Positions 1-5,167 of a stretch of DNA of 5,167 bases are shown here, in pieces. Source of the stretch: Chloroflexota bacterium (GTDB taxonomy: Bacteria; Chloroflexota; Limnocylindria; Limnocylindrales; CSP1-4); assembly GCA_004298915.1 (NCBI GenBank), contig SCTE01000540.1, positions 1-5,167 on the forward strand, written 5' to 3'. Numbering within the stretch: the stretch's first letter is position 1; each line of letters starts with the position of its first letter. The notes under the pieces are model-generated. The model ran no database searches and was not told the DNA's origin. It saw only the letters and a list, made by a program, of their open reading frames with translations. A program made the translations under genes and the position numbers.

Positions 1-1
1 G

Positions 2-898
2 GATCGGATCACCTACGACGAGACGATCGACCCGGCCACGATCCTCGACCAGTCGCTGCGTGAATCCGAGGAGCTGTGCACCCGGTGGCACGGCGCCGCC
101 GAGGGTCGCCTTGGCTATGCGGTCACGCCCCGATTCGCGGTGTCGTGCACGGCGGAGATGCTCCGCGCCTCGGCGGACCTCGCGGCGCGGACCGGCGCGT
201 GGTGGCAGACCCACGTGTCCGAGGATCCCGGCGAGATCGCCGAGGTTGCCCGCCTGTTTCCCGAGGCTCGGGACTACGTGGATGTCTACGACCGCGCCGG
301 CGGCCTCGGGCCACGAACCGTGCTCGCGCACGCGGTCCACCTGACCGACCGGGAGCTGGCTCGGCTCGTGGAATCGGACACGCGGGTCGCCCACTGCCCG
401 GCCTCGAACCTGTTCCTCGCCTCGGGGATCATGCCGCTCGCTCGGTATCTCGAGGCGGGCCTGGGGATCGGGCTGGGATCGGACGTGGCCGGCGGGCCCG
501 ATCCATCGATGTTCTCGGTGATGCGCGTCGGCGCCTACGCGCAGAACGCGCGCCGGACCCTGCTCGGGGAGACGAATCCGTCGCTCGGGCCGCTGGACTG
601 GATCCGGATGGGCACGCTCGCGGGCGCCACGGCTCTCGGCCTCGACGACCGGATCGGGTCAATCGAGGCGGGCAAGGACGCCGACATCATCGCGATCGAC
701 GCCGGGCTCACGGCGCCGATGCGCCACGTGGACCTCGGCGCGCCCGCCCACGAGCCGATCGACGTCGATCCAGCGGATATCGCCAGCCGGCTCATCTTCC
801 GCCCGCACCCGGACATGGTCCGCGCGTCGTGGGTGCGGGGGCAGAGCCTCGCGGGACCCGGGATGGGCAGCTCGATCCGGGGAACTGCCGGCGACTGA
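2..898 (+). CDS. guaD: Guanine deaminase, amidohydrolase family (5' end outside window)
   Basis: Guanine deaminase hydrolyses guanine to xanthine and ammonia in the cytosol, in purine salvage and catabolism. The frame is open from the left edge, with 298 residues visible before TGA. The N-terminal HxH metal motif must lie outside the window. Visible motifs match the guanine deaminase branch in order: TPRF (residues 42-45, substrate-binding Arg), SCTAEML (48-54), THVSE (70-74, zinc His71 and catalytic Glu74), LAHAVHL (108-114), VAHCPASNLFLASG (from about 129) and GLGSDVAGG (157-165, zinc Asp161). Residue roles are assigned by analogy with known guanine deaminases. The usual amidohydrolase ending, IGSIEAGKDADI, follows near residues 218-229. 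An internal GTG at 140 is not the real start, because conserved sequence continues upstream of it. It converges on the small gene to its right. Another amidohydrolase deaminase is possible, but the PRF, SCTAEML and SDVAGG motifs favour GuaD. Confidence 0.9.
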   Translation, partial: DRITYDETIDPATILDQSLRESEELCTRWHGAAEGRLGYAVTPRFAVSCTAEMLRASADLAARTGAWWQTHVSEDPGEIAEVARLFPEARDYVDVYDRAGGLGPRTVLAHAVHLTDRELARLVESDTRVAHCPASNLFLASGIMPLARYLEAGLGIGLGSDVAGGPDPSMFSVMRVGAYAQNARRTLLGETNPSLGPLDWIRMGTLAGATALGLDDRIGSIEAGKDADIIAIDAGLTAPMRHVDLGAPAHEPIDVDPADIASRLIFRPHPDMVRASWVRGQSLAGPGMGSSIRGTAGD

Positions 899-917
899 AG
901 GATGCCGCGCCGGGCAC

Positions 918-949
918 CTCGCGTGAGCGCCGGCCACGTAGCGCGCGAG
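918..949. terminator. Possible GC hairpin between convergent genes
   Basis: CTCGCGTG (918-925) can pair with CGCGCGAG (942-949), giving eight pairs including one G-U, around a 16-nt loop. It lies 19 nt after the guaD stop and 12 nt before the stop of the small minus-strand gene, where a shared terminator would be expected. Neither side has a T-tract, so intrinsic termination is uncertain. Confidence 0.3.
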
Positions 950-961
950 CGCCGACGGCGA

Positions 962-1165
962 CTACTTGCGCTTGGTGCGGAACTGGTTGAGGTGAACGGT
1001 CCAGTCGGAGCCGCCGGTCGCGTTCGCAGCGCAACTGCCGTGCCAGCCACACACGCACGTGATGACCTGGTCCTTGTGGACGTAGGTCTCGATCACGTGT
1101 CGAAGCGGCTCGGGCTCGCCGTTTCGAAGCGAGGGGCGGGTAAGGGACAGTGGGCGTCCGTTCAC
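962..1165 (-). CDS. Small Cys/His-cluster protein of unknown function
   Basis: This 67-residue protein is not assigned to a named family. I chose the GTG at 1165 because AGGAG sits 6 nt upstream (1172-1176), an excellent ribosome-binding site. The frame can be extended to a TTG at 1303, but that start has no good site and adds only low-complexity Pro/Arg/Gly sequence. The C-terminal half looks like the conserved part: ITCVCGWHGSC (residues 35-45), then SDWTVHL (53-59), then a basic tail, FRTKRK. Cys37, Cys39, Cys45, His42 and His58 could bind one metal ion, probably zinc. The CxCGWxG...WxxH layout resembles small uncharacterised proteins of GC-rich bacteria (recollection, not searched). The first 25 residues look disordered. 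It has no signal peptide or membrane segment, so it is probably cytosolic. It lies 188 bp downstream of the TPR gene on the same strand and probably has its own translation control. Confidence 0.68.
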   Translation of the reverse strand: MNGRPLSLTRPSLRNGEPEPLRHVIETYVHKDQVITCVCGWHGSCAANATGGSDWTVHLNQFRTKRK

Positions 1166-1353
1166 TGGGAACTCCTGGGCACGGAGGTGGCCGCACAGTG
1201 GCGGGGCCGTCCATTGTGCCTCAAATCCCGGTTTTCTGCCGATCACCGGGCGCTTGCTGACGGGTTCGCGGCGGCTCGCGCCGGGGAGCGGCCTGCCTGG
1301 CAAACACCGGGCCGACCGCCGATCGGCGCGACGAATCCGGTCCGGGATCGGGC
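1166..1353. other. Intergenic gap between TPR gene and small gene
   Basis: Apart from the AGGAG site of the small gene, this 188-bp gap holds a 10-bp palindrome, GCCGATCGGC (1318-1327), and GC-rich sequence with no clear promoter or terminator. A CACAAT at about 1212-1217 on the minus strand could be a weak -10 box for the small gene, but no good -35 box stands at the right distance. Confidence 0.3.
1172..1176 (-). promoter_or_regulatory. Ribosome-binding site deciding the small gene's start
   Basis: AGGAG on the minus strand lies 6 nt before the GTG at 1165. It is the best-placed Shine-Dalgarno sequence in the window and decides for the short 67-residue product over the longer 113-residue reading. 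Confidence 0.7.
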
Positions 1354-2772
1354 CTACCGGCCCAGGCCCACAAGGAGGCTCGAGGCCTCGGCCCGTTCGA
1401 GCGGATCGAGGCCCGGGCCCAGGTCGAGCGCCCGGCCGAGCAACGTTGCCGCAGCCGCCCTGTCACTCCTCGACGCGGCGATGGCCCCGGCATGGAAGAG
1501 CGTTCGCGCGTCGGCGGCGCCGGTCGCCATCGCGGCGGTGATCTCGGCCCAGGCCTCGTCGGCGGCGCCGGTTCGGTACAGCGCCCAGGCGAGGAGATCG
1601 TGGGCGCCGAAGTCGGACCGATCGACGAGGCTCGCCCTGGCCTGATCGACCAGGGCCGCGTTTGCACCGCCATGATCCAGCTCGAACCGGACGAGCGTTC
1701 GGTCATACACGGAACCGGCGAGCGCGGACAGGGTTCGCGTCAGGCGGACCGTTCCGTAGGCGGCGCGAGCTGCGGCCGCGTCGCCGGGTGCATTGCGGCT
1801 GGTCAGCAGATCACCGAGCAGCGCCTCGGCCTCGGGCGTCGGGGCGATGGCGGTGGCGGATCCGAGGGTGGCGATCGCGACGTCGACGTTGCCGTCGAAC
1901 GCCTGGATCCGGGCCAGGCCGAGGAGCGCGCCGATGTCCGACGCGCGGATCTTGACGGCGGTGGCAAATCCGGTTCCCGCGTCCTGGGCGAGGCCCGCGT
2001 TGCGCTCGTATTCGGCAAGGGCGTATTCGTAGAACCCGGTGTCGCCGCCATCGGCGGCTACCGCGTCGCGTGCCGCCCGAGCAAGGGTCACGGCGCCGCC
2101 CAGATCGCCGGTCACCTCGGCCAGCCGGGCTCGCCGCACGTCCACCGCTGGGCTGGGCGCCATCGCGACGAGCGTCGCGAGGTCCGCCCGCGCGCCATCG
2201 AGGTTGCCCAGTTCCAGGGACGCGTCCGCGCGGGTGGCAAGGGCGCCGTACTGGGTCGGATCCTGGGATACGAGGCGATTGGCCGCATCGAACGCGCCCT
2301 TGAAGTCGTGGAGTGAGTACAGGATCGCGGCTTCGAGGGCCCGGGCAGCACCCTGGTCGGGTGCGATCGCGATCGCCACTCGAGCGGCCTCGAGGGCACG
2401 CTGGTGATCGGCGAGGTCGGCAGTCAGCCGAGCCCTGGCGTGATAGAGGATGGCCAGGTTCGTGGCCGAAATGAAGTCCTGCGGGTTGGCCGCCAGGTTC
2501 CGACTCCACGCCGCGATGTTGTGGTCGAGCTGGGCGACCGAGCCCGGGGCGGGAAGGACCGCGCCGGCGCCCGGGATCGTGACGGGGTCCTCGAGGGCGA
2601 CCGGCCCGGTCGAGGCGGCAGGATCCGCGGCCGGACGCACATTCGCGGGGCCGAGGACGGACAGGTTCCAGGAGCTCGCGGTCCCCGCGACGGCGATCGC
2701 GAGCGCCGCTGCCAGGATCGCAACCGATCGAAGGCGGATCAGGCGAGGCGCGAGGGTCGGGAGGGTGGCCAT
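1354..2772 (-). CDS. Membrane-anchored or exported tetratricopeptide-repeat protein
   Basis: This 472-residue protein starts from the ATG at 2772. A basic N-terminus (RLIRLR) is followed by one hydrophobic segment, about residues 16-32, which is either an uncleaved anchor or a signal peptide. A Pro/Ala-rich linker runs to about 80. The rest is helical repeats of TPR type. Examples are residues 141-172 (LYSLHDFKGAFDAANRL), 175-206 (LELGNLDGARADLATL) and a C-terminal pair around 399-460 (LAWALYRTGAADEAWAEI, then LFHAGAIAASRSDRAAAATLLGRAL). TPRs bind protein partners and no catalytic motif is visible, so this is probably an assembly or scaffold protein outside the cytoplasm. A GTG at 2841 in the same frame would add 23 residues. 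It lies inside the loop of a strong hairpin, and the added residues would bury the signal segment, so I rejected it. AGGAG lies 12 nt before the ATG (2785-2789), a little far. The gene follows the DUF4331 gene on the same strand with a 90-nt gap. Confidence 0.85.
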   Translation of the reverse strand: MATLPTLAPRLIRLRSVAILAAALAIAVAGTASSWNLSVLGPANVRPAADPAASTGPVALEDPVTIPGAGAVLPAPGSVAQLDHNIAAWSRNLAANPQDFISATNLAILYHARARLTADLADHQRALEAARVAIAIAPDQGAARALEAAILYSLHDFKGAFDAANRLVSQDPTQYGALATRADASLELGNLDGARADLATLVAMAPSPAVDVRRARLAEVTGDLGGAVTLARAARDAVAADGGDTGFYEYALAEYERNAGLAQDAGTGFATAVKIRASDIGALLGLARIQAFDGNVDVAIATLGSATAIAPTPEAEALLGDLLTSRNAPGDAAAARAAYGTVRLTRTLSALAGSVYDRTLVRFELDHGGANAALVDQARASLVDRSDFGAHDLLAWALYRTGAADEAWAEITAAMATGAADARTLFHAGAIAASRSDRAAAATLLGRALDLGPGLDPLERAEASSLLVGLGR

Positions 2773-2819
2773 GGCGTTCTGGCGCTCCTGGGTCGTGGCT
2801 GAAGGGTCAGGGAAAGGAA

Positions 2820-2857
2820 GGAGTGGAGCGCGATCCCCCACGGCCGCGCTCCACTCC
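2820..2857 (-). terminator. Perfect 13-bp hairpin after the DUF4331 gene
   Basis: GGAGTGGAGCGCG (2820-2832) is the exact reverse complement of CGCGCTCCACTCC (2845-2857), with a 12-nt loop. Read on the minus strand, the stem begins 5 nt after the DUF4331 stop codon and is followed by a pyrimidine run, TTCCTTTCCC, rather than a clean U-tract. The position fits a terminator for DUF4331. A weak tail would allow read-through into the TPR gene 47 nt further on. It could also act mainly as a 3' stabiliser of the DUF4331 message. Confidence 0.65.
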
Positions 2858-2862
2858 AGGGG

Positions 2863-4053
2863 TCAATGCGGGACGCCGAGGTACGGGAACGCAGCGAGGT
2901 AATCGCTGTGTGGCCCGACACCGTCGCCGTTGACGGCCCCGTCCGCGTCGCGGCCGGGGAACAGGCCCAGCGGATCGCCACCGGTCGAGACCCGCAGCTC
3001 GACGTCGATGACGTCGTCAGCGAGGGCGCGGCCGTTGAGCGGAGCCGGGAGGGCGGAGTTGCGGTCGTAGACGAGCACGTCAGGGATCAGGAACGAGGCG
3101 AGCGCCTCGGCCTGGGCCTGCGTGTAGGCACCCTCCGAGTCCAGCGAGGACAGGAAGAGCAGGCCGCCGACGACGTTGTTGAAGAACTTGCCGCCGGAGG
3201 CGGTCAGCTGCTTCGAGGGCGGGGTACGGTTGAACGCGTTCTTGTCCGCGGTGGGCATGAACACAGTGTTGATGGCCGGCTTGCCGATCTGGTCGGCCTT
3301 GTGCCAGCCGGAGCTGTTCCGGTAGCTCGTGGTCGCCCAGACACCGATCCGGCTCGGCAGCTGCGAGTTCGGAATCGACAGGACGATCGCGTTCGTGTTG
3401 AGGTTCGCGAAAAAGTCGGTCGGGTTGTTGCCGAGGCCATCGCCGCCGACCGCCGTGCCCGTCGTGAGCAGCGTGGTCGTGCCGATGAACCCGGTCAGGT
3501 CGAAGAAGAACGGGTCGGAGCGGACGCCCGCCCAGGCCCAGATGTTGCTCGTGCCGTTGCTCTTGGCAGCAGCGTTGGTGTCCCCATGGGCGACCGTGCT
3601 GCCGCCCTTGAGCGATACCGCTCGCGATCCGGTGTAGCGGGTGACCTTGAAGTCGAGGGCCGACGCGGCGCTCGATGCGTCATCGTTGTCCTCGTCGTCC
3701 TCGGCACTGAACGTGGTCACGTAGGCCACGTCCTGGACGTTGTCGCCGTTCGTGTCGACGTTGATCACGTACCGGACGTTCGTCCCGAAGTCTCCGCCGA
3801 ACAGGTTGATCGCCGGGTTGACGGTGATCGCAATCGCCGTTCGGCCGGGATCGTTCGGGGCTTCGAAGACATACAGGTCGTTGAGGTCGCGATCGCCGTG
3901 CTCGGAATGCGGGGCGATGTCACCGGCAACGACCGTACCGCCGAGGGCGGGGGCGTCGAGGTGGTCGGCCGCACTGGTGAGCAGCGGAACCGCGCCGATC
4001 GAGAGGACCGTGATGGCGGCCCCCAGCGTGGCGAGTTTCTTCGTGGTGCGCAT
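2863..4053 (-). CDS. Exported DUF4331-family protein
   Basis: This 396-residue protein is recognised as DUF4331, a family of exported bacterial proteins with no established function. Residues 1-28 form a classic signal peptide: MRTTKK, a hydrophobic core, then LLTSA before the mature start near SAADHLDAP. That SADHLDAP motif is a hallmark of the family. Other matching segments are DLNDLYVFEA (57-65 region), WAWAGVRSDPFFFDL (172-186), IGKPAINTVF (266-275), FLIPDVLVYD (331-340), NGRALADDVIDVELRV (350-365) and the ending FPYLGVPH. Both ends are intact. Two Asp/Asn/Gly-rich stretches look like calcium-binding loops: DTNGDNVQD (100-108) and DADGAVNGDG (379-388). An acidic run, EDDEDNDD, lies at 118-125. 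No C-terminal anchor is seen, so it is probably secreted or envelope-associated. The ATG at 4053 has only a weak GGA eight nt upstream. It is the first gene of a likely pair with the TPR gene. Confidence 0.92.
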   Translation of the reverse strand: MRTTKKLATLGAAITVLSIGAVPLLTSAADHLDAPALGGTVVAGDIAPHSEHGDRDLNDLYVFEAPNDPGRTAIAITVNPAINLFGGDFGTNVRYVINVDTNGDNVQDVAYVTTFSAEDDEDNDDASSAASALDFKVTRYTGSRAVSLKGGSTVAHGDTNAAAKSNGTSNIWAWAGVRSDPFFFDLTGFIGTTTLLTTGTAVGGDGLGNNPTDFFANLNTNAIVLSIPNSQLPSRIGVWATTSYRNSSGWHKADQIGKPAINTVFMPTADKNAFNRTPPSKQLTASGGKFFNNVVGGLLFLSSLDSEGAYTQAQAEALASFLIPDVLVYDRNSALPAPLNGRALADDVIDVELRVSTGGDPLGLFPGRDADGAVNGDGVGPHSDYLAAFPYLGVPH

Positions 4054-4132
4054 GTCGGGGATCCATTTCCCTTTCGTCTGAATGGCCGGGGCTGAACCGA
4101 TCTGCCGTGTCGCGACGCCCAGCTGATCGGAT

Positions 4133-4146
4133 GCATGGGTTCATGC
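4133..4146. promoter_or_regulatory. Short inverted repeat upstream of DUF4331
   Basis: GCATG-GGTT-CATGC is a perfect 5-bp inverted repeat with a 4-nt spacer, 80 nt upstream of the DUF4331 ATG. It could be a regulator-binding site. Repeats this short also arise by chance, and I see no convincing -10/-35 pair near it. Confidence 0.25.
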
Positions 4147-4159
4147 GGAGGTCGGGGCC

Positions 4160-4172
4160 GATTGGATCAATC
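4160..4172. promoter_or_regulatory. Short AT-richer palindrome upstream of DUF4331
   Basis: GATTG-GAT-CAATC is a perfect 5-bp inverted repeat with a 3-nt spacer, about 107 nt upstream of the DUF4331 ATG. It is AT-richer than the sequence around it, which is the kind of sequence a promoter or operator would use. No partner copy is seen elsewhere in the window. Confidence 0.3.
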
Positions 4173-4176
4173 GCCG

Positions 4177-4203
4177 GCCGGCCCGAGGCTCGACGGGGCC
4201 GGC
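4177..4203 (-). terminator. Possible GC hairpin after the FAD-oxidase gene
   Basis: GCCGGCCC (4177-4184) pairs perfectly with GGGCCGGC (4196-4203) around an 11-nt loop. It begins 29 nt after the oxidase stop codon on the minus strand. There is no T-run after the stem, so this is a candidate terminator only. With the two palindromes nearby, it accounts for most of the structure in the 179-bp gap between the oxidase and DUF4331. Confidence 0.35.
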
Positions 4204-4232
4204 GAGGCGAACCCCGCGGACCGGGCGGGTCG

Positions 4233-5167
4233 CTAGAGGACGCGCCCCGGGTTCAGGATGCCCAGCGGATCCAGGGCGTCCTTGATCGCCTGCATCGCGG
4301 CGACCGCCCCGGTTCCGCGCTGGACCGGCAGCCACTCGCGGCGAGCGGCGCCGATCCCGTGCTCCGCGGTGACCGTGCCGCCGAGGTCGAGCGCCGCCCG
4401 GAAGATCTCGTCGCGGACGCGATGGGTCAGGGCCGCCGCGTGCGGATCGTCGCGATCGAAGATGAGGTTCGGATGCAGGTTGCCGTCCCCGGCATGCCCG
4501 AACGTGGCGCACCGGACGCCATGCGCGAGCGTGATCCGTTCGATGGCCCGGAGGAGCTGCGGGATCCGCGCCCGTGGCACGCCCACGTCCTCCATCCGGA
4601 CGGTCCCCTGCCGCTCGAGCGCCCGGAGCGCGAGCCGCCGCGCCTGGCGGAGCCAATCGGCTTCCTGGGCATCGGCCGCCCGCACGACCGAGCGGCCTCC
4701 GGCAGCCAGGCAGGCCGCCTCGGCCATGTCCAGTTCCGCGCCGGCGTTGGCTCCCGGCGCGTCCGATTCGACCATCAGCGTGGCCTCGGCATCGATGTCC
4801 AGGCCCAGGTGGTGCCAGTCCTCAACGGCCCGGATCGTCTCGCGATCCATCAGCTCCAGGGTCACCGGCACGAGGCCATCGGCCGTCATGCGCGCGACGG
4901 CGTCGCCGGCCGCATCGAGCGAATCGAAGAAGACGAGGAGGGTCGAGCGCGGGCCCGGTGCCGGCCGGACGCGGAGCGTCGCCTCGGTGATGATCCCGAG
5001 CGTGCCCTGGCTGCCCACGAACAGGTGGGTGAGGCTGTAGCCGGCCACGTCCTTGACGTTGCGCCCGCCCGTCCGGATGACGGTCCCGTCCGCCAGGACG
5101 ACCTCCAGGCCGAGCACCGAATCGCGGGTCTGGCCGTATTTCACGCAGCACAGCCCGCCGGCGTTGG
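4233..5167 (-). CDS. glcD: GlcD-type FAD-linked oxidase (5' end outside window)
   Basis: This is an FAD enzyme that oxidises a 2-hydroxy acid, such as glycolate or D-lactate, to the keto acid and passes electrons to a partner or the respiratory chain. The frame is open to the right edge and starts there with NAGGLCCVKYGQTRD, a typical piece of the FAD-binding (PCMH-type) domain. Counting from the Val of VKYG as residue 1, TGGRNVKDVAGYSLTHLF (25-42) and GSQGTLGIITEATLRV (44-59) end that domain, and the FAD-oxidase C-terminal domain follows. RMEDVGVP (163-170), FGHAGDGNLHPN (215-226) and EHGIG (261-265) are its signatures. His217, His224 and Glu261 match the metal-binding set known in related D-2-hydroxyglutarate dehydrogenases. 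The ending, LDPLGILNPGRVL, is standard and intact. The GTG at 5144 is internal, not a start. Substrate cannot be told from this part; D-lactate or D-2-hydroxyglutarate dehydrogenase are alternatives. A GlcE or GlcF partner gene is not in the window. Confidence 0.88.
   Translation of the reverse strand, partial: NAGGLCCVKYGQTRDSVLGLEVVLADGTVIRTGGRNVKDVAGYSLTHLFVGSQGTLGIITEATLRVRPAPGPRSTLLVFFDSLDAAGDAVARMTADGLVPVTLELMDRETIRAVEDWHHLGLDIDAEATLMVESDAPGANAGAELDMAEAACLAAGGRSVVRAADAQEADWLRQARRLALRALERQGTVRMEDVGVPRARIPQLLRAIERITLAHGVRCATFGHAGDGNLHPNLIFDRDDPHAAALTHRVRDEIFRAALDLGGTVTAEHGIGAARREWLPVQRGTGAVAAMQAIKDALDPLGILNPGRVL

Noticed and set aside
76..990. A 304-residue + strand frame overlapping guaD
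   Set aside because: It is a frame shadow of the guanine deaminase, whose own frame holds all the catalytic motifs. This one is Arg/Pro/Gly-rich noise.
962..1303. Longer 113-residue reading of the small gene
   Set aside because: It starts at a TTG without a Shine-Dalgarno site and adds a Pro/Arg/Gly-rich stretch. The GTG at 1165 has AGGAG at ideal spacing.
1318..1327. 10-bp palindrome GCCGATCGGC downstream of the TPR gene
   Set aside because: It has no loop and no T-tract, and such GC-rich palindromes are common by chance in this composition.
902..1645. A 247-residue + strand frame running from after guaD into the TPR gene
   Set aside because: It overlaps two minus-strand genes and reads as low-complexity Ala/Arg/Ser. 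No motif supports it.
1492..2316. A 274-residue open frame on the + strand opposite the TPR gene
   Set aside because: It is antisense to well-formed TPR repeats, has biased Gly/Arg composition and no domain or good ribosome-binding site.
2773..2841. N-terminal extension of the TPR protein to the GTG at 2841
   Set aside because: That GTG lies in the loop of the 13-bp hairpin, and the extension would push the signal or anchor segment away from the N-terminus.
2866..4095. A 409-residue open frame on the + strand opposite the DUF4331 gene
   Set aside because: It is the antisense shadow of a gene with clear family motifs and a signal peptide. Its translation is Arg/Val/Gly/Asp-rich low complexity with no recognisable domain, as expected in GC-rich DNA.
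5142..5167. NAGGLCCVKYG with a Cys-Cys pair as an unusual FAD-site change
   Set aside because: As far as I recall, LCCVKYG variants are common in GlcD-type oxidases of GC-rich bacteria, so it is not odd.

Overview
This is a GC-rich chromosomal window carrying four protein genes that are clear from their products, plus one small gene. High G+C, GTG/ATG starts and G/C-ending codons suggest a GC-rich bacterium. Chloroflexota or Actinomycetota-like lineages fit, but this is an inference and no marker gene settles it. I see no rRNA, tRNA, CRISPR array, transposase or plasmid function.

Layout, left to right. (1) Positions 2-898, + strand: the C-terminal part of a guanine deaminase (GuaD), cut by the left window edge. 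(2) Positions 962-1165, - strand: a 67-residue protein with a CxC-GWHG-x-C...H cluster, set by a strong AGGAG site before a GTG start. It is convergent with guaD. (3) Positions 1354-2772, - strand: a membrane-anchored or exported tetratricopeptide-repeat (TPR) protein. (4) Positions 2863-4053, - strand: an exported DUF4331 protein. (5) Positions 4233-5167, - strand: the C-terminal two-thirds or so of a GlcD-type FAD-linked oxidase, cut by the right edge.

How they fit together. The two ends are ordinary metabolism: purine salvage/catabolism and oxidation of a 2-hydroxy acid such as glycolate or D-lactate. The centre is the interesting part. It holds an exported DUF4331 protein followed on the same strand by an envelope TPR protein. 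Neither has an established biochemical function, and the pairing suggests they work together outside the cytoplasmic membrane. A perfect 13-bp inverted repeat lies directly after the DUF4331 stop codon and before the TPR start. It may end most transcripts, or protect the DUF4331 message, so that the two genes are made in unequal amounts. The 179-bp gap upstream of DUF4331 holds three short inverted repeats and is the likely promoter region of the pair. I do not see a proven new system here. The DUF4331/TPR pair and the small Cys/His protein are the parts least explained by known biology.
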